Shown: positions 35,770-44,012 of the stretch, one piece after another | How positions within the stretch are numbered: the first letter of the stretch is position 1 | Layout: every line of letters starts with the position of its first letter | From: Nostoc sp. ATCC 43529 | GTDB lineage: Bacteria; Cyanobacteriota; Cyanobacteriia; Cyanobacteriales; Nostocaceae | Direction: 5' to 3' | NCBI GenBank assembly: GCA_003326205.1 | Contig: LWTK01000046.1 | Coordinates: forward strand, 186,001 to 250,000 | DNA length: 64,000 bases | Position numbers and translations under genes: made by a program | Notes under the pieces: model-generated | What the model was told of the DNA's origin: nothing | Seen by the model: only the letters and a program-made list of their open reading frames with translations | Database searches by the model: none

Positions 35770-36666
35770 CTATTGCCTGTTAATAGTTCCCTCTATCGGC
35801 ATTTTTGATTCAAACAAACGCACAGGTTTAGTCTGCAAATTAGAAGCAATTGAACTCACCCGGTCTACCACAGAAATCATATATTTATAATCTGGTACTT
35901 GTCCGTTGGGTACATAGCCAACTTCTTGAGCTAAACCTGAAGGTAACTCGCTCAGTACTTTGCGGATGAATTCTTGACGGTTGCGCTCTATATTAGGCCC
36001 AATCAAAACCACACCCAATGGTACATAGTGGGGATCTTTATAGAGTACGCGGAATTCAGTCGGACTAAACTGTGAAGCGTGGAGACTCAAATCAGCCTCC
36101 GAAATTGCACAGGCATTGGCTTTTCCTTGAGCTACAAATTCCAGCCCTGCTTTTGGTGTGGGTGCAAACAATATTTCAGCCAGTGTTGTACCATAAAGGT
36201 TGTAAAGAGGAAAATAATATCCTGTCGCCGAACCTAACTGACCTAAAGCCACTGTTTGACCTTGTAGTTGTTTTAATTCAGATATTGAACTGTCTTTGCG
36301 AACAACAAAAATTGAACGCAAATTACTAATACCTACTAAAGGAAACAAAGGAATATATTGATGCCGTGCGATGGCAATAGCCGCTAAACCTGGTGGCGCA
36401 AAGACCAAAGACCAAGCACGAGCCTCAAGGCGTTCAACAGCTTTGTTTTCATTAAAAGCAGGCTCTAATTGAATATATGAGTTTGTTTTTTCACCCAAAT
36501 AAGTATTGAATTTAGCATATTGGTTAATTATTTGTTCGCCTCCACCATAGTTAATAACGCCGATAGTTAACGGGCCTTCAAACTTACGTCTTGGTTGGCA
36601 ACTAGCAAAGGCCAAACCTAGCAAATGAAACAGAAATAAACGCCGGGGAAATCGCGAAACCATCAC
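35770..36666 (-). CDS. PhnD-like substrate-binding lipoprotein
   Basis: 298 residues. A signal peptide RRLFLFHLLGLAFASC ends in a lipobox-like FASC with C23 as the lipid site. The mature part matches phosphate/phosphite/phosphonate-type periplasmic binding proteins: LTIGVINYGGGEQIINQYAKFNTYLGEK, ARAWSLVFAPPGLAAIAI, QLQGQTVALGQLGSATGYYFPLYNL. It would bind an anion or another small ligand at the outer membrane-facing side. No ABC permease or ATPase genes are adjacent; instead a heme-binding receptor gene is divergent, 182 bp away. This suggests a sensory rather than transport use, which is inference. A tandem TTGCCTA array overlaps the extreme 3' end. Confidence 0.85.
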   Translation of the reverse strand: MMVSRFPRRLFLFHLLGLAFASCQPRRKFEGPLTIGVINYGGGEQIINQYAKFNTYLGEKTNSYIQLEPAFNENKAVERLEARAWSLVFAPPGLAAIAIARHQYIPLFPLVGISNLRSIFVVRKDSSISELKQLQGQTVALGQLGSATGYYFPLYNLYGTTLAEILFAPTPKAGLEFVAQGKANACAISEADLSLHASQFSPTEFRVLYKDPHYVPLGVVLIGPNIERNRQEFIRKVLSELPSGLAQEVGYVPNGQVPDYKYMISVVDRVSSIASNLQTKPVRLFESKMPIEGTINRQ

Positions 36667-36848
36667 TAATTATGATTGAAAAAATAACTTGGGTTAGAGA
36701 AGTAATTTAAATAAACTTATTTCCAGCTTAATTATACGAAATTACGACAAAAAATTAATATTTATTAATTCAGCGATCGCCAGTCTTGTAATAGGTATTA
36801 ATTAATAGATATTAGACAAGCTCAGATACCACCTTCGTTGGTTAGGTT

Positions 36849-37763
36849 ATGTTAAACAACATTACGTTAAAAAACTTAAAAATAGGTGCAAAATTTAATC
36901 TACTTTTAATATTAGTTTTTATAGCCAGTATTTTGGGAAGTGGCCTTGCCTTATCCAGTGTACTTCAGACGAGAGCGCAAAATGAAGTAACTTCTCAAGC
37001 GCAGATTCTCATCCAAATGGTGAATGCAGTTAGAAACTATACACAGGTTCGGATTGATCCCTTATTAGCACCTAGCTTAGAAACCAATCCAACTTTCATG
37101 CCTGAAATAGTGCCAACTTTTTCCTCAAAAGAGGTTTTTGAAAATTTTCGCAAAAAGCCTGAATATAAAAACTTTTTTCATAAAGATGCGACACTTAACC
37201 CCACAAATTTAGCAGATAAAGCTGATACCTTTGAAACTCAACTTGTAGAGCGTTTTCGCAACGAACCAAAAACTTTAGAAATTACTGGCTTTCGCAGCTT
37301 GCCAGAAGGCGAGGTATTTTACATTGCCCGACCACTCAAGATTACACAGCAGCAATGTTTACGATGTCATTCTACACCAGATCAGGCTCCTAAGAGTCAA
37401 TTAGCAACTTATGGTTCTGAAAATGGTTTTGGCTGGAAACTGAATGATATTGTTTCTGCTCAAATAATTTCTGTCCCTTCAGAAGAAATTTTTGCCAATG
37501 CCAAACGTACTTGGATATTAATTATGGGGCTTTTGATTACTATCTTTGCACTTATAATTTTCTTGATTAATTTTTTAATCAAAAAAGCTGTAATTCAACG
37601 AATTAAAAGAATCGAAAAAATTGCACAAAGAGTTAGCACGGGTGACATGACTGCTGATTTTGAAGAAATATCTAATGATGAAATTGGTGGATTAGCAGAA
37701 GCATTTAATCGCATGAAATCCAGCTTAAGAATAGCTATGGATATGCTTAATAATCAGAGTTAA
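36849..37763 (+). CDS. DUF3365 (Tll0287-like) heme-binding receptor with HAMP domain
   Basis: 304 residues. Helix 1 (about residues 16-36) anchors it; the periplasmic domain has the DUF3365 marks NAVRNYTQVRIDPLL and LPEGEVFYIARPL. A c-type heme motif CLRCH (C170, C173, H174) sits within it. A second helix lies at about 222-247 and a HAMP domain at about 245-300 (VIQRIKRIEKIAQRVSTGDM...SNDEIGGLAEAFNRMKSSL). The protein ends right after HAMP, without the histidine kinase or cyclase domain usually found there, so it must signal through a partner. It is flanked by a PhnD-like gene (divergent) and a Ser/Thr kinase gene (convergent). Confidence 0.88.
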   Translation: MLNNITLKNLKIGAKFNLLLILVFIASILGSGLALSSVLQTRAQNEVTSQAQILIQMVNAVRNYTQVRIDPLLAPSLETNPTFMPEIVPTFSSKEVFENFRKKPEYKNFFHKDATLNPTNLADKADTFETQLVERFRNEPKTLEITGFRSLPEGEVFYIARPLKITQQQCLRCHSTPDQAPKSQLATYGSENGFGWKLNDIVSAQIISVPSEEIFANAKRTWILIMGLLITIFALIIFLINFLIKKAVIQRIKRIEKIAQRVSTGDMTADFEEISNDEIGGLAEAFNRMKSSLRIAMDMLNNQS

Positions 37764-37875
37764 AGAGTTGTGGGCAGGGGAAAAGGTTAAAGGTTAAAGG
37801 GAAAAGGTTAAAGCAGGGATCTTTCTTTTCCCCTTTGCCCTTTGCCCCTTGCCCCTTGCCCTTTGTTTGCCCAAT

Positions 37876-39285
37876 TTAAGAAAGTAAACGTTGTTCAAAT
37901 TGTGAGGCTTTTTGAGCTTCAGGAATTTTTGAGGCTAAAATTTTTACTAGTTCTGCACGAGAAATTTGTCCAGAAGATTTAACAGCTTTTTGGACTAGGA
38001 ATTTAGCTATTGGGCCGATTAAATCAGCTAATTCCCGTTCGCATTTTTCTACAAATTTGTCGCTGATGACTTCTTCTTGATTTGGTAAATTATTTGGGTT
38101 AATTGCAGAGCGATCGGATTTAACAGTAACATCTTGGAGTAAAGTAGGTTTTTCTAATAAAAATATTGTTTTCTTGTGAAAATCAACAAGTTGATTTCCT
38201 CGCAGATGAGCTTCCAATCGACTAATTAATTCTTCGCAGTTGCCTGCTGAGAGTGCAACTTGTTGGAGTAATCTTGGGGCAACAGGCCCGACGAATTCCA
38301 AAAGAATTTTTTCTAAGCGATTGTAATTTTCTGGAGACAAGATAGCAGCAGGTGAATACCGAATTGAATTTTGTTGAGCAAGTGAAGCTTGAGGGGGTTC
38401 TGTAAAATCTGAAGGTTGAGGTAATTGGGCTTCTACTTTGGTATTAAGATGTTCAAGCACGCGTAGAACTTCAGCCGCAGACTGATAGCGCTGTTTAAAG
38501 TGGTGTAACACCATCTTAGATAGCACAAATGCCAATTCAGAACTAACATTAGCCTGATACTGCCAAGAAATTTCTCCTGTATCTGGGTCTTCCTCAAAGT
38601 TTGTCGGATGTATACCTGTCAACGCTTGAATAGCAATAATGCCCAACGAATAAATATCACTGTTGGGTCGGGGCTTACCTTGCCCCTGTTCTGTAGACAT
38701 GTATCCTGGGGTGCCAATGATAATACTAGCCCTGCTGTGGCCTGCAACTGTAAGTAGTTGAGTTTCCATTTGTTTGACCGCACCAAAGTCAATTAGCACT
38801 AACTTACCGTCTTGTTGCCGCCTAATTATATTGTCTGGCTTGATATCTCGATGAATAACGTTATGGCTGTGAATAAATTGCAGAATATCCAATATTTGTT
38901 GGAGGAGTTGAATTACTCGATCTTCTGTCCAACGTTCGTTGGGAGGTAGTTCTGCTTTGAGAGTATGCCCTTCAATGAAATCTTGCACCAAGAAAAACTC
39001 TTGGTTGTGTTCAAAATAGGCTAAAAGCCTAGGAATTTGGTCATTGGTTCCAAGTTGTTCTAGTGTTTCTGCCTCACTAGTAAATAGCCGTCTGGCAGTT
39101 TGGAGAAATTCAACACTGCGAGTGACTGGCTTGAGGTGTTTGACTACACATTTCGGGAAACCAGGCCTGTGGGTATCTTGGGCAATGTAGGTTTGACCGA
39201 ACCCTCCTCCACCTAAAACTTGAAGGACTTGGTAACGTCCGTCTAATAACTGTCCTAGCATTGTGTTACTTGCTGAAGTCCTCAA
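37876..39285 (-). CDS. Ser/Thr protein kinase with duplicated C-terminal module
   Basis: 469 residues. The kinase domain (about 10-285) has LGGGGFGQTY, CVVKHLKP, HRDIKPDN and IDFGAVKQ, so all catalytic motifs are intact. The start may be the second Met (MLGQLLDGRYQ), nine residues in. There is no membrane segment. The C-terminal part has two copies of a module of about 50 residues, LEKILLEFVGPVAPRLLQQV (about 325-380) and CERELADLIGPIAKFLVQKA (about 415-465), separated by a charged linker. These probably mediate protein contacts. It is convergent with the DUF3365-HAMP gene, with 112 bp of repeat between them. Confidence 0.92.
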   Translation of the reverse strand: MRTSASNTMLGQLLDGRYQVLQVLGGGGFGQTYIAQDTHRPGFPKCVVKHLKPVTRSVEFLQTARRLFTSEAETLEQLGTNDQIPRLLAYFEHNQEFFLVQDFIEGHTLKAELPPNERWTEDRVIQLLQQILDILQFIHSHNVIHRDIKPDNIIRRQQDGKLVLIDFGAVKQMETQLLTVAGHSRASIIIGTPGYMSTEQGQGKPRPNSDIYSLGIIAIQALTGIHPTNFEEDPDTGEISWQYQANVSSELAFVLSKMVLHHFKQRYQSAAEVLRVLEHLNTKVEAQLPQPSDFTEPPQASLAQQNSIRYSPAAILSPENYNRLEKILLEFVGPVAPRLLQQVALSAGNCEELISRLEAHLRGNQLVDFHKKTIFLLEKPTLLQDVTVKSDRSAINPNNLPNQEEVISDKFVEKCERELADLIGPIAKFLVQKAVKSSGQISRAELVKILASKIPEAQKASQFEQRLLS

Positions 39286-39506
39286 ATTAATCTTGGCACA
39301 ACTACCAGCTTTAGAAAGATTTTTGAAAAAGGAAATATGTAACTAGTGCTGAAATTCCAAAGTTTTTTGAGGATTTTACTACAAGTTTTTGACTCCCTAA
39401 ACTCCAAATCCGCTTAATGCCATATTATTGTTGAAGCTTTGAATTTATGAGATAGTGTTCCAAGTTTTTTAGTACTTGCTGGTTCGAGGACTAAAGTAAC
39501 TTGTGT

Positions 39507-39725
39507 TTACGCAGTTTTATTTATAAAGTAATCGATTCCCCTAAAGCTCAACTTATAAGCTATTGGTGCTTCCGTAACTTTGCCCAATTTGGAATTTGGC
39601 TCAACATGATAGCTAACGCCACGGTATGTCAAATTATTACCTGACGTAAAGGCGCGTTGTGTTTTTTTGTCGCCTACTTGGCTTAGGTTATATTCATAAC
39701 TCAGACCACGATAGTAAAGTTTCAT
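39507..39725 (-). CDS. DUF4278 small protein
   Basis: 72 residues, MKLYYRGLSYEYNL then LTYRGVSYHVEP and LSFRGIDYFINK: three repeats of a Y/F-R-G-x-x-Y strand motif typical of cyanobacterial DUF4278 proteins. Function is unknown. It lies alone, in a gap between a kinase gene and a pair transcribed the other way. Confidence 0.85.
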   Translation of the reverse strand: MKLYYRGLSYEYNLSQVGDKKTQRAFTSGNNLTYRGVSYHVEPNSKLGKVTEAPIAYKLSFRGIDYFINKTA

Positions 39726-39837
39726 AATTTTTGCCTCCTGAATAACTCTTGTTCAATAATGTTGATGAATTATCAGAGGTTAATTGGACAGTTATGCAAA
39801 CTTTTTCAGGAACTGGTTAAACAATTAGCCGTCTTGA

Positions 39838-39978
39838 GGGCATGGGGCAAGCAGGAAGTGTGGGAGGGGTGGGAGGATAGGGAGGATAGGGAAGAAATCT
39901 TTCCCCCCTTTCTCCCCACACTCCCCACACTTCCCCATCCCCCCATCTCCCGTATGCCTACCCTTTTCATTCTGGGGT
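39838..39978. repeat. Purine/pyrimidine inverted repeat tract
   Basis: GTGGGAGGGGTGGGAGGATA, then GGGAGGATAGGG units, change to CCCCTTTCTCCCCACACTCC and CCCCATCTCCCG. The two halves are imperfect complements and could form a long hairpin. Confidence 0.7.
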
Positions 39979-40024
39979 AACGTGGTTAACAATGGGTTGA
40001 ATGTTTTTTAAATGATTCAATCTT

Positions 40025-40279
40025 ATGCCTAGAACTCCAAATGAATACGCCGTATACCTCCTACTGGAAACCGGCCACCGGGAAGAAGTACGTTTTCCTA
40101 CTATTCAAGAGTTTCAAAAGTGGTATAGTGGCGAACTTGTGCCAAAATCTGCTTCCAGTGACTTTATTAGCGTCCCGATCAAGAATATTCAGGGGGAGTA
40201 TATGGTAGTACGCCCTTCTCGGATCGTGGCAATCCGGGTAGAACCCGTTTTTAGTTCCAGCGTTGAAAGATTCAACTAA
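40025..40279 (+). CDS. Conserved-looking small protein upstream of mltA (84 aa)
   Basis: MPRTPNEYAVYLLLETGHREEVRFPTIQEFQKWY...PIKNIQGEYMVVRPSRIVAIRVEPV. A compact soluble alpha/beta protein with no named family. Its stop codon directly abuts the ATG of mltA (40277-40279/40280), so translation is probably coupled. The tight linkage suggests a role connected to the cell wall, but this is inference. Confidence 0.75.
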   Translation: MPRTPNEYAVYLLLETGHREEVRFPTIQEFQKWYSGELVPKSASSDFISVPIKNIQGEYMVVRPSRIVAIRVEPVFSSSVERFN

Positions 40280-41566
40280 ATGATGAGAAAAACCCTTGCT
40301 TTACTTTCCTTGAGTCTGGGAATTGCTTTTGTAAATCCTCTTTTGTCGGGTGTTGCCCAGGTTCCTAATTTACAGCCCTTGCCAATACCGACTACTCCCG
40401 AACTGCCGCCTTTGCCAGCACCAACTACCCCTGAGTTTACGCCGCCGCTAAAACCAGTGGCCATCGGAGGTGATTGTACGCTGCGGCAGAGTTGCTTGGG
40501 TTGGGATGACCAACTTTGGGGTCAAAGGGGTAAAACAGGCGTTGGCGCTTCGCCCACCGGAGGTGATCGCCTTGCTCTATTGGCTTCTATTGACAATAGT
40601 TTGCGTTATCTAGCTAAGGATGAGGCGATTAGAGCATATCAAAATTATCCCATCCCGGAAATTACGCTCGATCGCGTCCGCCGCAGTTTATTACGTTTTC
40701 GCCAACTGGTTGTCAGTTCTAAGTCACCAGCGCAATTACAAGCTGCTGTCCGGCGAGAGTTTGATTTTTACCAGTCTGTAGGCAACGATGGCAAGGGTAC
40801 TGTTAAATTCACTGCTTACTACGAACCTGTTTACACCGCTAGCCGTGTCAAGACTGCAACGTATAAGTATCCTCTTTATCGGCTACCCCCTGATTTCAAC
40901 CAATGGGCGAAACCCCACCCCAAACGAATTGATTTGGAAGGAAAAGATGGTTTACTAGGAAAGAAGAGCCAACTGAGCGGTTTAGAAATACTTTGGTTTC
41001 GCGATCGCCTAGATGCATATATGATACATATCCAAGGTTCTGCCCAAATTAAATTAACTAATGGCAAAACAACGTCTGTTGGTTATGCGGGTGGAACCGA
41101 TTACCCTTGGACTAGTATCGGCAAAGAACTAGCTAAAGATGGCAAACTACCCTTAGAAGGTTTGACAATGCCACGTTTGATTAGTTACTTCCAGCAAAAA
41201 CCCCAGGAGTTGAATAATTATCTGCCACGTTGGGAAAGATTTATTTTCTTCCAAGAAACAAACGGTAGACCAGCTACCGGCAGTATTCATGTGCCAGTAA
41301 CAGCAGAACGTTCCATTGCCACAGATAAGTCTCTCATGCCTCCGGGAGCGCTAGCCCTAATTTACAACTCATTTCCCTACCCCACTACTGGTGGCAAACT
41401 TGAAAGGCGCACCGTCAGCCGCTTTGTCCTTGACCAGGATACAGGAAGCGCCATTAAAGGCCCAGGACGAGTAGATTACTTTATGGGATCTGGGAAATTA
41501 GCAGGCGATCGTGCTGGTATCACAGGCGGTAATGGTTCACTATATTATCTATTGCTCAAAGAATAA
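40280..41566 (+). CDS. mltA: MltA-like membrane-bound lytic murein transglycosylase
   Basis: 428 residues. A signal peptide covers about residues 1-27 (MMRKTLALLSLSLGIAFVNP...), then a Pro-rich linker. The MltA domain carries LLRFRQLVVSSKSP, FTAYYEPVYTASR, the GLEILWFRDRLDAYMIHIQGSA core, VGYAGGTDYPWTSIGKELA and the 3D domain at the end with DYFMGSGKLAGDRAG, whose Asp is the catalytic acid. It cleaves glycan strands of peptidoglycan, releasing anhydromuropeptides. No Cys lipobox was seen, so it is probably a soluble periplasmic form. Confidence 0.92.
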   Translation: MMRKTLALLSLSLGIAFVNPLLSGVAQVPNLQPLPIPTTPELPPLPAPTTPEFTPPLKPVAIGGDCTLRQSCLGWDDQLWGQRGKTGVGASPTGGDRLALLASIDNSLRYLAKDEAIRAYQNYPIPEITLDRVRRSLLRFRQLVVSSKSPAQLQAAVRREFDFYQSVGNDGKGTVKFTAYYEPVYTASRVKTATYKYPLYRLPPDFNQWAKPHPKRIDLEGKDGLLGKKSQLSGLEILWFRDRLDAYMIHIQGSAQIKLTNGKTTSVGYAGGTDYPWTSIGKELAKDGKLPLEGLTMPRLISYFQQKPQELNNYLPRWERFIFFQETNGRPATGSIHVPVTAERSIATDKSLMPPGALALIYNSFPYPTTGGKLERRTVSRFVLDQDTGSAIKGPGRVDYFMGSGKLAGDRAGITGGNGSLYYLLLKE

Positions 41567-41712
41567 AGTTAGAAGTTAGGAGTTTAAAGTTAGGAGTTAG
41601 GAGTTTAAAGTTAGGAGTTAGGAGTTAGGAGTTATTAATTCATAGTTTATAACTCCTCACTCCTCACTATTCATAACTCCTCACTCCTCACTCCTAACTC
41701 TTAACTCTTAAT
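41567..41712. repeat. Heptamer array in inverted halves
   Basis: Left half AAAGTTAGGAGTTAGGAGTT units, right half CTCCTCACTCCTCACT and CTCCTAACTCTTAACTCTTA units. Same class as the array at 20968-21283. Lies between convergent mltA and the DUF5895-like gene. Confidence 0.85.
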
Positions 41713-41713
41713 C

Positions 41714-42583
41714 CTAATACGGCGGATAAGCAAAATCATCTTCATCAGCATACACATAAGAACTAGAAACCCCTGCCATTGCCATTTTCGGTGTTTCTGG
41801 TTTTACAGGTTCCTTGCCAAATTCTTTGTATTCTTCAAAAGTCTTACAGATAATTGCAGACTCCAGAGAATCCGAAGCAATTAAATATTGTGTTAAAGTT
41901 CCTACCGTCGGATGTTTGTAATCTACAGTTGAAGCTACTAAAACTGTATTTGGTTCAATGCCTCTTTCTTCACACTCAATTATCGGGCAAAAAATTCCGT
42001 GAGCGTGGAATAAAGGGCCTTTTGGCGTTAACGGTTGCTTGCGATAGACAGCATAAGCCTTTTCTAGTTCCGCAACGAATCCACTAACTACTTTCCCTTG
42101 TTGAAAGTCGCAGTAAGTTTTGCTGAAACTTGCTCCTGCTGCACCATTCAGTGTTAATTGTAGTGGTGATTGATGTAAAAACTTTTTATTCTCTCCCACT
42201 ATAAAAATTAAATAACGAGTAAAGGTTTTAAATTTAAGTTTGTCTGCTAAAAAAGCATCATAGTTATCTTTGAGCGTACCCAGTTTGAGACCCGTTTCTC
42301 GGTCTTTGACAGACAATGGCCCCCGCCGCACTATAACTAAGCGTGGGGTCGTACTCATAAAGACAGTTTCTACTCCAGAGGTAAATTCATGCTCTACCTG
42401 CTGCCAATTTTCATCTGGTACAAAGCCGACAGCATTGGCATTGTCAAGCTTCAGCGCCAAACCGTAAGATTGCATCCCATCTGCGCCATACCGAGGATTA
42501 ATCATCTGACACCAAGGGATGACTTGAGAAGGCGGTGCATTGAATTTCTCGTCTTCAAAGTCGAAATTAGCAGATGCTTTCAT
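41714..42583 (-). CDS. DUF5895-like cyanobacterial protein
   Basis: 289 residues, soluble, starting MKASANFDFEDEKFNAPPSQVIPWCQMINP. I associate it with DUF5895 from memory; the family is found mostly in Nostocales, often on plasmids or in accessory regions. Features include GLALKLDNANAVGFVPDENW, FMSTTPRLVIVRRGPLSV, FTRYLIFIVGENKKFLHQSPLQLTLNGAAG and FHAHGIFCPIIECEERG. The repeated use of whole-protein beta segments and a short acidic tail ending DEDDFAYPPY is characteristic. Function unknown; a DNA- or RNA-associated role cannot be judged. Confidence 0.65.
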   Translation of the reverse strand: MKASANFDFEDEKFNAPPSQVIPWCQMINPRYGADGMQSYGLALKLDNANAVGFVPDENWQQVEHEFTSGVETVFMSTTPRLVIVRRGPLSVKDRETGLKLGTLKDNYDAFLADKLKFKTFTRYLIFIVGENKKFLHQSPLQLTLNGAAGASFSKTYCDFQQGKVVSGFVAELEKAYAVYRKQPLTPKGPLFHAHGIFCPIIECEERGIEPNTVLVASTVDYKHPTVGTLTQYLIASDSLESAIICKTFEEYKEFGKEPVKPETPKMAMAGVSSSYVYADEDDFAYPPY

Positions 42584-42973
42584 CGTTTTAGGCTATCAAA
42601 GTGTTTTCTTGAACAAGTTTATCGGCAGGAAGCTGATTTTAGTGAGACAGTTATGTGCTGTCCTCAAGTTTAGAAACAACTACATTACGGTTAGTCCAAC
42701 GCTATGGTATAATTTATAGCCGCAAAGGACTGCCGAACGTCACGCCAAGCTGCCATAGTAGTTTTTCCAGAGTAAGGCAGAATTAATCTATGTTGCAATC
42801 CCTGTTTTGTTTTTTAACAACAGTCATTTAGTTATTAGTCACTAGTCATTGGTCATTAGTCATTGGCCAGACAGGTGGGGCATTGGGAATGTTGACTGTT
42901 GACTATTAACTGTTGACTGAGGAGTTAAAAATTATTCTCCTTGTCCCCCCACCACCCTCATCTCTCCTACTCC
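42584..42973. other. Intergenic region with tandem heptamers
   Basis: 42826-42872 contains TAGTCATTGGTCATTAGTCA-type units and 42890-42922 contains GTTGACTGTTGACTATTAAC-type units. A CCCCCCACCACCCTCATC tract ends it. No gene. Confidence 0.65.
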
Positions 42974-43672
42974 CTACTCCCCCAAACTCAAAGTACCAAG
43001 GGTCTTTAAATCAGGGACTTCTAAATCAGCTTGACTGACTGCTGATACAGTGGCATCAGTTCCTTGTTGACCTGCTCGACGGTTCACCCAAACTGTCGAT
43101 AGTCCTAGAGATTTAGCTGCAACGATATCGTGATAAACACTAGCCGCAACGTGTAATATCTCTTGTAGGGGTAGATTAATTCTCTCAATAGCAACTTTGA
43201 AGTTATTTAAGGAAGGTTTGTAACTTTTAGCCTGTTCTGCTGTGATTATTTCATCGAATTCCACCTCCAAATGCTTTGCTGAGAAAGCGAACAGATCGTC
43301 ATCTATATTTGATATAATTACTAGCTTAAACTTTTGCTTGAGGGTTTTAAGTGCCTCAACTGTATCCGGAAAAGGTAGCCAATACTGAATTGAATCAGGA
43401 AGTGAATTTATCTCGTCATTAGTTGGCTCAAATCCAATTATTTCGCCAAATTTCTTGACTACTCTCTTCAAAACTTCTCGATACTTCATGTATTCTCCTT
43501 GTTGAATTTCTGCTTCCAATTCAGCAAAAAGTTCCAGGATTTGATTGTCATTTAAATTTTGGTTGTGTGCCAGCAGAACTGGCTTGAGCGCCCCTAAGAT
43601 ACCGTTTTCCCAATCGATTAAGGTTCCATAGCAATCAAAGGTTAAAGCTTTGTACTTATTGAAGTAAATCAC
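42974..43672 (-). CDS. Haloacid dehalogenase, type II (HAD superfamily)
   Basis: A 232-residue HAD hydrolase. Motif I is LTFDCYGTLIDWE with the nucleophile Asp at residue 12; motif II is VIISNIDDD; motif III Lys is in EQAKSYKPSLNNF; motif IV is HVAASVYHDIVAAKSLGL. It is annotated as type II 2-haloacid dehalogenase by resemblance, though many members dephosphorylate small metabolites. It is divergent from the ThDP/KAS III cassette across a 340-bp gap. Confidence 0.9.
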   Translation of the reverse strand: MIYFNKYKALTFDCYGTLIDWENGILGALKPVLLAHNQNLNDNQILELFAELEAEIQQGEYMKYREVLKRVVKKFGEIIGFEPTNDEINSLPDSIQYWLPFPDTVEALKTLKQKFKLVIISNIDDDLFAFSAKHLEVEFDEIITAEQAKSYKPSLNNFKVAIERINLPLQEILHVAASVYHDIVAAKSLGLSTVWVNRRAGQQGTDATVSAVSQADLEVPDLKTLGTLSLGE

Positions 43673-44012
43673 GTTTTTATACTCCGGAGTTTGATTAATT
43701 GTCTTGAGTTTTCACAAGCCGAAAAACAGATAAATTCGTCTAATTTTCTCCAGATATGGCGTTCTTAAAGTCTCTAAACATTTCTTTGATATTAAAGCTG
43801 GGTTTAAGTAGATATACAATCAAATACTAAACTCTGTGAAGATAAGTAAGTAGAGCGGTACAAGAAAACTAAACTATGTAAAGAAAAATAAAGTAAGCTA
43901 AAAGCCTGATATTTACAGTATCTTATACGATATTCACAATAAATATTTAGTTAAGTCTACGTGTGTGAGATAATGTTACAAGCCACAGGAAAATATTCCT
44001 AAGATAGTTTGT
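43673..44012. promoter_or_regulatory. Divergent intergenic region upstream of the ThDP/KAS III cassette
   Basis: 340 bp of AT-rich DNA between divergent genes, so it must hold promoters for both. No clear operator palindrome or NtcA-type site was identified by eye. Confidence 0.4.

Noticed and set aside
35770-36666. Phosphonate uptake operon
   Set aside because: The binding protein has no adjacent permease, ATPase or phn genes; the neighbours point to sensing or an orphan.
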